This document shows positions 7,279-16,164 of a stretch of 54,416 bases of DNA, one piece after another. Origin of the DNA: Bryobacterales bacterium (GTDB lineage Bacteria; Acidobacteriota; Terriglobia; Bryobacterales; Bryobacteraceae); contig PMSX01000355.1 in the NCBI GenBank assembly GCA_003167495.1, positions 1 through 54,416 of the forward strand. The letters are read 5' to 3'. How positions within the stretch are numbered: position 1 is the stretch's first letter; each line of letters starts with the position of its first letter. The notes under the pieces are model-generated. The model ran no database searches and had not been told where the DNA came from. It saw only the letters and a program-made list of their open reading frames with translations. The translations under genes were made by a program, and so were the position numbers.

Positions 7279-9927
7279 ATGAGACTGTTGCTCCGCTTCT
7301 TCAACGCACTGCTCCCCGGACGTTTAGAAGACGACTTCGACGACGAGCTTGAATTTCACCGTCAGAATCGCCTCCGCAAAGCGCGTGAACAAGGACTCAG
7401 TGACGCCGAAGCCGAGCGGGTGGTGAAAGTACGTATGGGAAACACCACTCTGGCAAAGGAAGAGATGCGTGACTCGCGCCTCATCGGATGGCTGGCATCG
7501 GGCATCCAGGATCTCCGTCACGGGTTGGTATTGCTCCGGCGCGATGCCGGCGTCTCTGGTTTGATCGTACTGGTACTCGCATTAGGCATCGGAGGAGCCT
7601 CAGCCGTTTTCACCCTCTGCAAGGCCGCATTCCTCGACCCGCTGCCGTTTCCTGACGCGCGGCATCTGGTAACGATCATGGAGACCACCGGTTGGACCCC
7701 CAGCACCGGCGAATTCGCAGAAATTCGCGCCGGCAGCCGCACGCTCCAGCAGCTGGGCTTCGCTGAATATGTCGACATGCAGATCACGGGGAGTGGCGAG
7801 CCCGCGCGTGTTTTCGCAGCCCGTGTCTCAGCTTCGTTCTTGCCCTTGCTGGGAGTAAATCCTTGGCTGGGCCGCACCTTCGCCGATGATGACAATCAGC
7901 TCGGCCGGCCTCCCACCGTAATCCTCAGTCACTCATTCTGGCGAGCTAAAACGGGAGGCGACCCCGGTATTGTTGGACACACTCTTCGGCTCGATGGCGC
8001 ATCCGCGTTGGTCATCGGCGTCCTTCCGGCGCAGTTCCGCTTCGACTATCCGGCGTTGGGCATTCCCGAGCCAGTGGACGTCTACGTCTCCTTTCCCATC
8101 GACCCCGCCACTCGCCTGATTTCGAGCTCCAGCGGACACGGAGTGTCAGTCAGCGTGATTGGGCGCTTAAGAGACGGCGTCACGTTTGCTGAGGCGCAAG
8201 CGGATCTGCGGCGCATCGCCCACATTTTGACTAGCGAACACCCCGAGGCTTTTCCGAATCGCTGGCACGATCCAAGCCGTTTTTCGTTCGTATTGCTCCC
8301 GCTTCGCGACGCTATCGTTGGAACACAACGATCCTTGCTCTGGCTCTTGCTCGGCGGCGTCGGAGTTCTGTTGCTGATCGCCTGTGCGAACACAACACAG
8401 CTGCTGCTGGCACGCTCCCTACGGCGTGGTCGTGAAGTGGCCATCCGCGCCGCTCTGGGTGCCAGCCGCGGCCGTCTGGTTCGGCAGTTCTTGCTCGAAG
8501 GTCTCGTTTTGGCGCTGATGGGCGGCGCCGTTGGATTGCTCGCGGCTGGTTGGATTGCGCAGATCATGGTTACCTTGCTGCCCGTACAGACTCCTCTGTT
8601 CGCGGTGGCGCACGTAGACTGGCGCGTTGCTGGTTTTGCGATGGCGGCCTCAATTCTTTCCGCGATCCTTTTCTCGACTCTACCCGCCCTGAAAGGCAGC
8701 CGTTGGAGACCGGGACCCTCTCTCAGTGCGCGCCTGACCGTTGGCGAGGGAAACCGCTGGCGCCATGCCATGCTCGCCATTGAAGCCGCGCTCTCCGTGT
8801 TCCTGCTATGCGGCGCGGGGCTCGTGGCGCAAAATCTATGGACCCTGATTGCCACTCCCATCGGCTTCGATCCGACCCATGTGCTCGCCATGCAGTTGAA
8901 ATTGCCGGCGCACCATGAGGACTCCATCGACCATAAGGCGGGAGTTGTCTTTCAGCAGTATCTCGATAACATCAGCGCTATCCCCGGTATCGATTCAGCC
9001 GCCGTCGTGACAGGCCCACCTTTGCGCCCGGCCAGAAGCGGTAACGTAGAACTCCTCGGAGTCACTGATCGCTCAGGCGCTCTCAAAAGCATCACGGCCT
9101 GGAATCATCTGGTCAGCACCGATTATTTCCGTACACTCCGAATCCAGTTGCTTGCCGGGCGAACGTTTCGTCGCGGTGACACGGGTCCCAAAGCGACCGT
9201 TGCAATCGTTAATCAAGAATTCGCCCGCCAATTCGGTTTCGGCGCTGATATAGTCGGCAAACAAACAGACGAAGGACCCAACGCCAAGCCCATCACCATC
9301 ATCGGTATGGTTGGCAACGCGCGCACTCGTGGCCTTCGGGCCGACCCCTTCCCAGAAATCTACCTCTCGTCCCTGCAACTCTCATGGGCCAACACTTACC
9401 TCGTCGTGCGCTCCGCAATGCAGGCGCAGAAAGTGTTGAAGGATGTGAAGTCGGCAATTGAGTCCGCAAATTCCGAGCAGAGTGTCTTCGGCGTGGTCAC
9501 CATGAATGACTTGATTGCTGGTGCCGAGGCGGAGCCAAAGTTCGAGGTATTCTTGATCGGTGCGTTCTCCCTGCTAGCCTTGGCGATGTCCGCCGCCGGC
9601 ATGTATAGCGTGGTTTCGTGTTTGGTTTCACAGCGGACCAGTGAGATTGCCATCCGGCTTGCGCTGGGTGCTGGCCGGCGCGCCATCGTTCAGACAATCC
9701 TCGGAAGAACTACCCTTTGGATAATGGCGGGTTTAGTTTGCGGTCTCGCCGTAGGAGTCGCCGCCACCAATACCATCCGTTCATTCTCTAGCTCAGTCGT
9801 ACAAGGGTCGCCGTGGATGTACGCCTCAGTCATGCTCTTCTTTCTCGCTGTGAGCGTCGTAGCTATATATCTACCAGTACTGCGAGCCAGCCGCCTCGAT
9901 CCATCCCTAGCACTTCGCTCCGAATAA
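7279..9927 (+). CDS. ADOP-type ABC permease (MacB/FtsX family)
   Basis: The 882-residue inner-membrane protein is of the acidobacterial duplicated orphan permease type. A charged N-terminal region (LEDDFDDELEFHRQ ... GLSDAEAERVVKVRMGN) is followed by a first membrane helix near residue 90, a MacB-like periplasmic domain (about 120-330), and an FtsX core of three helices (about 350-470). A second periplasmic domain (500-740) and second FtsX core (about 755-875) follow; DPSLALRSE closes it. The AIRAALGASRGRLVRQFLLEG and AIRLALGAGRRAIVQTIL loops mark the two FtsX halves. No ATPase gene is adjacent, as usual for this orphan family, so its partner is unknown. It is co-transcribed with the PadR gene 4 bp upstream. 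Confidence 0.92.
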   Translation: MRLLLRFFNALLPGRLEDDFDDELEFHRQNRLRKAREQGLSDAEAERVVKVRMGNTTLAKEEMRDSRLIGWLASGIQDLRHGLVLLRRDAGVSGLIVLVLALGIGGASAVFTLCKAAFLDPLPFPDARHLVTIMETTGWTPSTGEFAEIRAGSRTLQQLGFAEYVDMQITGSGEPARVFAARVSASFLPLLGVNPWLGRTFADDDNQLGRPPTVILSHSFWRAKTGGDPGIVGHTLRLDGASALVIGVLPAQFRFDYPALGIPEPVDVYVSFPIDPATRLISSSSGHGVSVSVIGRLRDGVTFAEAQADLRRIAHILTSEHPEAFPNRWHDPSRFSFVLLPLRDAIVGTQRSLLWLLLGGVGVLLLIACANTTQLLLARSLRRGREVAIRAALGASRGRLVRQFLLEGLVLALMGGAVGLLAAGWIAQIMVTLLPVQTPLFAVAHVDWRVAGFAMAASILSAILFSTLPALKGSRWRPGPSLSARLTVGEGNRWRHAMLAIEAALSVFLLCGAGLVAQNLWTLIATPIGFDPTHVLAMQLKLPAHHEDSIDHKAGVVFQQYLDNISAIPGIDSAAVVTGPPLRPARSGNVELLGVTDRSGALKSITAWNHLVSTDYFRTLRIQLLAGRTFRRGDTGPKATVAIVNQEFARQFGFGADIVGKQTDEGPNAKPITIIGMVGNARTRGLRADPFPEIYLSSLQLSWANTYLVVRSAMQAQKVLKDVKSAIESANSEQSVFGVVTMNDLIAGAEAEPKFEVFLIGAFSLLALAMSAAGMYSVVSCLVSQRTSEIAIRLALGAGRRAIVQTILGRTTLWIMAGLVCGLAVGVAATNTIRSFSSSVVQGSPWMYASVMLFFLAVSVVAIYLPVLRASRLDPSLALRSE

Positions 9928-10128
9928 CGATTGGGTGTGCGACACCTCCGGCTCACCCATGATGCTGAAAACGTCCTGGTTACGCAGTCAAGCCTCGAGC
10001 CGAGCCGCGAGTGTCAACGAGCGGTACCCAATGCCCTCATGGAACGATTTTCAAAGGAGTGGACCCTTTGCTGAGCCGTGATCGCAAGGGAGCGCAACGT
10101 GACTTCCCACCCATAACCATTTACTAGG

Positions 10129-10182
10129 TTGACATTCTATGCACTTCGTTTATCATAATAGGTAGACAACCAAGGTAGACAA
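10129..10182 (+). promoter_or_regulatory. Second PadR promoter with AGGTAGACAA direct repeats
   Basis: TTGACA (10129-10134) and TATCAT (10151-10156), 16 bp apart, form a near-consensus promoter. Downstream are two copies of AGGTAGACAA, at 10160-10169 and 10173-10182, with the second directly before the ATG at 10183. A third copy stands at 10516-10525 directly before the permease ATG. The AGG/GGAGG parts can serve as ribosome binding sites; the 13-bp spacing of the first two also fits an operator half-site pair. Confidence 0.6.
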
Positions 10183-10512
10183 ATGCCGGACAAGAAAACC
10201 GACCTCATCCAAGGTACCCTCGATCTGCTGATCCTGAAAACAGTGGGGCAGGGGCCGATCCACGGATATGGCATCGCGCAAAAAATTCTCCTCACCTCAA
10301 AAGAGATTCTGCAAGTGCAGCAAGGCTCTCTTTACCCCGCGCTGCATCGTCTTCAGCGCAAGGGGTTGCTGAAGTCCGAGTGGAAAGAGTCCGGCAACGG
10401 TCCTATGGCGAAGCTTTACTCCCTCACAGCGGCCGGGCGCAAGTATTTCCAGGAAGAGAAGGCGAATTGGCAGCGCTACGCGGGAGCGGTTGCTCAGGTT
10501 CTAGAGTCGTAA
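10183..10512 (+). CDS. PadR-family transcriptional regulator
   Basis: This 109-residue winged-helix regulator is a paralogue of the one at 6939-7274. Matching segments are IQGTLDLLILKTVGQGPIHGYGIAQKI, QVQQGSLYPALHRLQRKGLLKSEW and KLYSLTAAGRKYFQEE. The first start codon follows AAGGTAGACAA. It is followed 13 bp later by a second ADOP permease gene, so this is the second PadR/ADOP unit in a row. The operator sequence differs entirely from that of the first unit, so the two repressors probably recognise different sites. Confidence 0.9.
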   Translation: MPDKKTDLIQGTLDLLILKTVGQGPIHGYGIAQKILLTSKEILQVQQGSLYPALHRLQRKGLLKSEWKESGNGPMAKLYSLTAAGRKYFQEEKANWQRYAGAVAQVLES

Positions 10513-10525
10513 CGGAGGTAGACAA

Positions 10526-13222
10526 ATGCGTTTTCCCTGGAAGCGGGCGGAGTCTGATCTGGAGCGTGAAATTGCGCATCACCTGCACCGGTTGACCGTC
10601 GAGTACGAGCGCCAAGGATACCCCTATGCCGACGCCATACGTCTAGCCAAGCGGGAGTTCGGCGGACGCGAGCAAACAAAAGAACGTTGCCGGGACGAAA
10701 GCCGTTGGGCGTGGTTCAACGGCCTGCAACAGGACATTGTTTTCGGTCTCCGCATGATGCGCCGTGCTCCGGTAGTGACGGTGGCAGCGGTGCTGTCGCT
10801 GGCGCTCGCAATCGGCTCCAATACGGCCATTTTGTCGCTGATGAATGTTGTGCTGTGGCAGGATTTACCAGTTCCAAACCCGAGACAACTCACCTTAGTC
10901 AACTGGCAAGGCCACGGCTTTCCCAGAGATCTGGCGAATGGCGGTGCCGGCAGCATGGGTCCCGCAGACGATGGCTGGGACGTCGCCGATTTCTTTTCCT
11001 ATCCAGGTTCGCAAATCATGCGCCAGAGCCTTTCCGGCAAAGCATCCCTCGCGGCGTTTACTTTTGCCGACCAAGTGAGCGTAAGTTTCGCTGGAAAACC
11101 TGGCGTAGCCCAAGAGCGCGGAGTGAGTGGAAACTTTCTCTCCACTTTGCAGGTCGCGCCGCATTTAGGCCGCTTGCTTTCCGACAATGACGATAGTAAT
11201 GCGGCACCTCCCACAGTGGTTCTGTCACATCGTTTTTGGGTGCGCGAGCTAGGTTCCCCTCCTAACGTCATAGGTCGCGCGTTGATTGTCAACAATAAGC
11301 CTCGCGTAATTGTGGGCGTGCTGAACGGAAGCTTCTACGGCCTGGTTCCGGGCGACGCGACGGAGATTTATGTGCCTTTGCATCACGGATCGGTGCTACA
11401 AGCACACGGCGGTAAGCAACCACTGGATGACAACCGTTTCTGGTGCATTTCGCTTATTGCCAGGCGAGCGCCAGGCGTGACAGAAAGCCAACTTAAGCCA
11501 ATCTTCGACACAGTTTTCCCGGCGACCTGGTCGGCGCAGCCGAAAAATCCCGCCAAAGCGCCACGCATTCGCTTGGAAGCAGGAAGCCGCGGATTAGGCT
11601 CGTTACGTCGTGAGTTTCGCAATCCGCTGCTCGTCCTAGGCGCGCTTGTTTGTCTATTGTTACTGATTGCCTGCACAAACATCGCGAATTTGCTACTAGC
11701 CCGTTCGGCCGCCCGGCAAAAAGAGGTAGCCACCCGCATCTCTTTAGGTTGCAGCCGGACTCGGCTAATGCGCCAATTCTTGACCGAGAGCGCTCTGCTG
11801 GCCGTCGGAGGCGGCTTACTAAGCATTGTCGTCGGTTACTTAACCGCGAACCTGTTAGGCCAATTTATCGCGGGCCGCGGAGGCAATACGGTACCGGTTG
11901 CCGTCTCGTTCGATGCGCGTATTATGGCGATAGCCGCTATCACCACAGCCGCGGCACTCTTTCTGTTCGGTCTCTTCCCGGCGTGGCGTGCTTCCAGGAT
12001 ACCTAGCGCCGTTTGGCTCAAGGAAGGCTCGGGAAGCGTAGGATTCGGGCCGCGCAACAAATGGAACGCCGGACGTCTACTGGTTTTAGGCCAAATGGCT
12101 ATGTCAGTGGTGCTGGTCATGTCCGCTGTGATTTTCACGCGCAACCTGCTTGCCATTGAGTCGGGTGATCCGGGATTTGACCGCCGCAATTTGATCTTGT
12201 TCGATATCCGCCCCGGCACCTCCGGCTACGACAAATCACGGCTGAAAGATTTCTACTTCAATTTAGAGCGGCGACTGGCCGCAACGCCCGGTGTAGCCAC
12301 CGCCGGCCTCGCGTCAGTCCGGCCCATGAATATCGGTGGCTGGTGGGAGGGCGTACAGTTGGTTGGCCAGAGTGCCACCAATGACGCATCCATCAATGGC
12401 GTGACGCCCACCTATTTATCCCTGTTCACTCCGCGATTGGTCGCTGGGAGGAATATTCAGTGGACCGATATCGCAACCGATGCAAAGGTTGCCGTGATCA
12501 GCGAAGATCTGGCTTCCAAATTGGGAGGGGCGAGTCTTTTGGGTCGCCGGCTGGCATTTGGCGACGTTCCCGCAGGTGTAAAACCAGAAGAGTTTGAGAT
12601 CGTCGGCATCGCACCCGTTATCGCTCCCACCTCCATGAAACAAAGGCCGTATGCCGTCTGGCTCCCTTTCGGGAAAGAGAGTCCAGGCGCTACCGTTGTA
12701 CTACGGACCGCGCGGCCGCCACAGCTTGTCCTTCCTGCTGTTCGGCAAACGATGAGGGAGATAGATGCCAATCTCCCGATGGTGGATGTCATGACCATGG
12801 AAGAACTGATCTCGAAAGGCCTTCAACGCGAGCGTATGTTTGCCACGTTGTGTAACGGGTTCGGCATTTTGGCATTGGTACTTTCTGTGGTAGGGCTTTA
12901 CGGGGTCGTCGCATATAATACCGCCCGGCGGCGCGGTGAAATCGGTCTGCGTTTGGCTTTGGGAGCAGTGCCCGCAGAGGTACTTTCCATGGTGTTACGC
13001 GAAGGCATGTGGTTGGCCACATTGGGTCTCCTCATGGGGTTACCGATTGTATGGTTCGGCGCAAAATACCTTGAAAAGGAGTTATTCCAGATGAAACCGC
13101 TCGAATCCGCCTCCATATTATTCGCCTTGGCCACCCTGCTGGCTTGCGCATTGGTCGCGGTCGGCATTCCAGCGCTACGCGCTTCTGCCATCGAGCCGGC
13201 AGAGACGCTCCGGCAAGAGTAG
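10526..13222 (+). CDS. ADOP-type ABC permease (MacB/FtsX family)
   Basis: The 898-residue protein has the same architecture as 7279-9927. There is a charged N-terminus (ESDLEREIAHHLHRLTVEYERQG ... AIRLAKREFGG), a first helix around residues 75-100, a MacB-like extracytoplasmic domain, and FtsX half 1 with LLLIACTNIANLLLARSAARQKE and RISLGCSRTRLMRQFL. A second extracytoplasmic domain follows, then FtsX half 2 with GEIGLRLALGAVPAEVL, ending AIEPAETLRQE. A strong site GGAGGTAGACAA precedes the ATG. No ATP-binding partner is encoded nearby. The gene ends 8 bp before the end of the convergent barrel-protein gene. Confidence 0.92.
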   Translation: MRFPWKRAESDLEREIAHHLHRLTVEYERQGYPYADAIRLAKREFGGREQTKERCRDESRWAWFNGLQQDIVFGLRMMRRAPVVTVAAVLSLALAIGSNTAILSLMNVVLWQDLPVPNPRQLTLVNWQGHGFPRDLANGGAGSMGPADDGWDVADFFSYPGSQIMRQSLSGKASLAAFTFADQVSVSFAGKPGVAQERGVSGNFLSTLQVAPHLGRLLSDNDDSNAAPPTVVLSHRFWVRELGSPPNVIGRALIVNNKPRVIVGVLNGSFYGLVPGDATEIYVPLHHGSVLQAHGGKQPLDDNRFWCISLIARRAPGVTESQLKPIFDTVFPATWSAQPKNPAKAPRIRLEAGSRGLGSLRREFRNPLLVLGALVCLLLLIACTNIANLLLARSAARQKEVATRISLGCSRTRLMRQFLTESALLAVGGGLLSIVVGYLTANLLGQFIAGRGGNTVPVAVSFDARIMAIAAITTAAALFLFGLFPAWRASRIPSAVWLKEGSGSVGFGPRNKWNAGRLLVLGQMAMSVVLVMSAVIFTRNLLAIESGDPGFDRRNLILFDIRPGTSGYDKSRLKDFYFNLERRLAATPGVATAGLASVRPMNIGGWWEGVQLVGQSATNDASINGVTPTYLSLFTPRLVAGRNIQWTDIATDAKVAVISEDLASKLGGASLLGRRLAFGDVPAGVKPEEFEIVGIAPVIAPTSMKQRPYAVWLPFGKESPGATVVLRTARPPQLVLPAVRQTMREIDANLPMVDVMTMEELISKGLQRERMFATLCNGFGILALVLSVVGLYGVVAYNTARRRGEIGLRLALGAVPAEVLSMVLREGMWLATLGLLMGLPIVWFGAKYLEKELFQMKPLESASILFALATLLACALVAVGIPALRASAIEPAETLRQE

Positions 13223-13229
13223 CGCGTTC

Positions 13230-14603
13230 TCAAAACAAAGACGGCCTGGCACTACCTCCCAGCAACGAATTATTCATCAGTAAAAGCGTATGTGTCCCTT
13301 CCCCGCCTCCGAACGCAAACAAGAACGACACCTCTGGCATTCCTCCCGCTCGCAGTGTCAGTCCCGCCCCAAAGCTATGCGCCAAATGATTAAAGTCAAT
13401 ATCGCTGCGCGTAGCAGCCACTTTGCCGATGTCATACAAAAACTGAAAGCCCAACGGCCCCCAAATCGAATGCTCAAAAGTCGCCCGCACCACAATCAGG
13501 TTGGGAGCCCGGAAACGATAATCCGCATATGCCGGCAAAACATTCTGGTTGTTCAGATCTCCGCCGCCGATCGTGGGCTGAAAATAAAACGGCACGCTGT
13601 TGCCCGCCGGCGTCATAGATTGAGTAATCAATAAGCGCAATCCGACTGACCCCGTGCGGTCCATCACCACCGGGCATTTGCGATCATGCACCCCAGCTCC
13701 GCATTCATCGGGTCCATTGTAGGTGCGCGTCTTCACAATCATGGAGTGATACAGCGGCACTGTCACCCCCACATTGGTATTGAGCCGTTGAAACGAATAT
13801 TTCGAGCCAGGCGCCTCAAACTGCTGATAGGTCAGTGCCAAATCCGGCTGCACATGATTGTTCAGCATCGTCGGCTGAAAACGCACGCCCTCGCCCGCCT
13901 GTAAAAAACCAGGTTGTTCAGCCAAACCCGGCGCTGTTGTGTTGTTGTAAAGTTCACTCAACCCCTGACCAGCGATGCCGCCGTTGCGAATACTCACAAA
14001 CCTCCCATTAAGTTCGCCAAACAGCGAAATGTGTAGCCGCGGTATCAACGGATAAAGCACATTCGCCCCGGCAATAGTTTCTGTCATGCCAAAGATAGCC
14101 TCAGCGCTCCGCTGTGTGGCGGGACCAATTCCATAAAAATCCAGCGCATTCAACGAAATTCCTTGCGCATAAAGGTTTATGACTGGATACTCGCGAACCA
14201 GGCTCAGTCCGTTCGCCTGGTTCGGATTGGTCACGATGGTAATGCCTTTTTGCTTCGTAAAAACCGCTTTCAAATACACGCCCGCCCGCCAGGAGGCGTT
14301 CGTCGAAACGACTGCATCGGAATTGAGTGACAAGCGCCAGTTCGCAGTGTCGCGGCTTTCCACAAACGAGGGCCCCGCCCCGAACCCGTCTTCCGGAGCA
14401 ATGGTGCCCACCGAGATGTGAACCGGCTGCTCGGTAAACGCATCTTTCGCACAGTCGAACACCGCTTTCAGCCCTCCCGCACTGCAGTCCGTCTGAAAGT
14501 CTTGGATCTCCCTCCGAAAATCACTCTGCACTTGGTTTTCCTGCGCGCGCGAATCAACACGCATCGCAGCCAAAACAAACACCGCCATCAAGATTCGCTT
14601 CAT
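13230..14603 (-). CDS. Probable outer-membrane beta-barrel protein
   Basis: The product has about 457 residues. A signal peptide (MKRILMAVFVLAAMRVDSRA) is followed by alternating polar/hydrophobic strands rich in Tyr, Phe and Gly turns, for example TANWRLSLNSDAVVST, WRAGVYLKAVFTKQ and GLRLLITQS. It ends in a terminal Phe, as many outer-membrane barrels do. The middle segment GFGAGPSFVESRDTANW is reminiscent of the BamA/D15 surface-antigen barrel, but I am not certain of the family. The start at 14603 is chosen because GAGGAGGATGTTC stands before it; an earlier ATG at 14621 lacks this. It begins 14 bp after the phosphoesterase stop and is probably co-transcribed with it. Confidence 0.7.
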   Translation of the reverse strand: MKRILMAVFVLAAMRVDSRAQENQVQSDFRREIQDFQTDCSAGGLKAVFDCAKDAFTEQPVHISVGTIAPEDGFGAGPSFVESRDTANWRLSLNSDAVVSTNASWRAGVYLKAVFTKQKGITIVTNPNQANGLSLVREYPVINLYAQGISLNALDFYGIGPATQRSAEAIFGMTETIAGANVLYPLIPRLHISLFGELNGRFVSIRNGGIAGQGLSELYNNTTAPGLAEQPGFLQAGEGVRFQPTMLNNHVQPDLALTYQQFEAPGSKYSFQRLNTNVGVTVPLYHSMIVKTRTYNGPDECGAGVHDRKCPVVMDRTGSVGLRLLITQSMTPAGNSVPFYFQPTIGGGDLNNQNVLPAYADYRFRAPNLIVVRATFEHSIWGPLGFQFLYDIGKVAATRSDIDFNHLAHSFGAGLTLRAGGMPEVSFLFAFGGGEGTHTLLLMNNSLLGGSARPSLF

Positions 14604-14617
14604 GAACATCCTCCTCA

Positions 14618-16069
14618 TCAATTCCCAGCTCCCGCGGCTGCGGGCCGCAATTGCGCCATCACGCTATTCATGTAATCTGACGCTTCCTTCTCCGTGTGAA
14701 GCGCGTTGATATCAACGTGGCTTTGCTGTTCAGGCCGCAGCGTCATTTCCAACTCATGCAGATGTTGGACCTGATCCCGCAGCAGCCCTGATATCGGCCG
14801 TGCTGGATTGCTCGCGCCCGCGGCTGGCTCCGGAATGCTTACCTGCTTAGGTCCATTGGGATCGAACGACACTCCAAAGTCGCTGCCGGTCGAAAACGCA
14901 AAATAGTCAGTCCGCGGCACAGTCAGTGACAGCACGTCCAGAAACGTCCGCGCCGCCTTTTCGCGCGCTGTCCGCTTGTCATACGGACCCAAGAAGAAAT
15001 CTGTCACCGTGGCCGGAATCGATGCGTGCTCATAAATTTGTTCATCTTCAATAACGCCGCTCGCATTCAACGGAGACACCACCGTCCCTTCCGGAATCCA
15101 CGGCGAGACCAATACAGCAGGAACGCGCACACCCAGCCGGTCGAACTTGAACCCTGTTTGCGGGTCAGTCGCTCCGTCCGGCGTGCAACTCGGCGGCGGT
15201 ACGTGATCGTAAATTCCACCGTGCTCGTCGTAAACAATCAGCAAAACCGTGTTTTGCCATAACGCGGCATTACTGCGAATTGCATTGTAGACAGTCGCGA
15301 CGAACATTTCTCCGGCCTGCACATTGTGATCGGGATGCTGGTCACTCGCCACGGTATCCCCGTTATCCGCGTAGCGCGGCTCAATGAAACTGTATTCCGG
15401 CAGATCTCCCGACTTACAGTCGGCCAGAAATTGATCGAACGTGCCGAACAATTGAGGTTGCGCCTGCAAAAGAAAAGCCATCGCAATGGTTTGATCGTTG
15501 TAATAAATCTTAGCCCTCTTACCCGCCGCGTCCAACCGTTGGTAAATCGAGAGAATTGGCTCGTTCAAATAATTGACGCTCATATCGGTTTTGCCAAAAG
15601 ACGTGCCAAAATGCGCAAAGGCTCGGTTGGGAAGCGTAGGTCCGGGCAAAGACGAAAACCAGCGATTAAACACCGCGTATTTTCGCGCTAACTGCGTCAT
15701 AACTGGTAATTTTTCGGGCGTGAAGTAGTAAAGAACTTTCTGTGAGTGCGTAGCGTTCTCTTGTTGCTGGAAATAAGACTTTATAAATCCATCCATTGAG
15801 GGCACCGCTGTCCGGTCTGTAGCTCCGTTAAACAGCTGTACGTCCACATCCGGGAAGTGGTGGCCCGGGTCGGGCTGCAAATCGCCTTGATACTGCGCCT
15901 TCGGTTGAACTCGAATTCGTTCGCCAGTCGTATCCGCGTTGGTTTCGGTGCCTCTCAGCCCGTCAATTCTGGAATCTACGCTGCGTAGTCCTCCCAACAT
16001 GTGATCGAAGGAACGGTTTTCCATCATCAACACCACAATGTGCTTTACGTTTTCCAGCGCGACAGTCAT
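14618..16069 (-). CDS. Phosphoesterase, phospholipase C / acid phosphatase family
   Basis: The product has about 483 residues and shows the PF04185-type phosphoesterase pattern. The N-terminal metal-binding motif is VKHIVVLMMENRSFDHMLG. The GPTLPNRAFAHFGTS nucleophile region, the metal-ligand segment SDQHPDHNVQAGEMFVATVYNAI, VLLIVYDEHGGIYDHVPPP and RLGVRVPAVLVSPWIPEGTV follow in the usual order. Relatives hydrolyse phosphatidylcholine or other phosphoesters. I see no signal peptide from the preferred ATG at 16069 (preceded by AAGGGAATC), unlike many secreted homologues, so it may act inside the cell or leave by another route. It is divergently arranged, 95 bp from the CHAT protease gene, and followed by the barrel-protein gene. 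Confidence 0.9.
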   Translation of the reverse strand: MTVALENVKHIVVLMMENRSFDHMLGGLRSVDSRIDGLRGTETNADTTGERIRVQPKAQYQGDLQPDPGHHFPDVDVQLFNGATDRTAVPSMDGFIKSYFQQQENATHSQKVLYYFTPEKLPVMTQLARKYAVFNRWFSSLPGPTLPNRAFAHFGTSFGKTDMSVNYLNEPILSIYQRLDAAGKRAKIYYNDQTIAMAFLLQAQPQLFGTFDQFLADCKSGDLPEYSFIEPRYADNGDTVASDQHPDHNVQAGEMFVATVYNAIRSNAALWQNTVLLIVYDEHGGIYDHVPPPSCTPDGATDPQTGFKFDRLGVRVPAVLVSPWIPEGTVVSPLNASGVIEDEQIYEHASIPATVTDFFLGPYDKRTAREKAARTFLDVLSLTVPRTDYFAFSTGSDFGVSFDPNGPKQVSIPEPAAGASNPARPISGLLRDQVQHLHELEMTLRPEQQSHVDINALHTEKEASDYMNSVMAQLRPAAAGAGN

Positions 16070-16164
16070 AATAATGATTCCCTTTTTCCGAACTCCATGT
16101 AGCAAATAGTGAAACGTATGGCCGTTTCGTTGCACTACCACTTACAGATTCCCCGAGGTATCAA

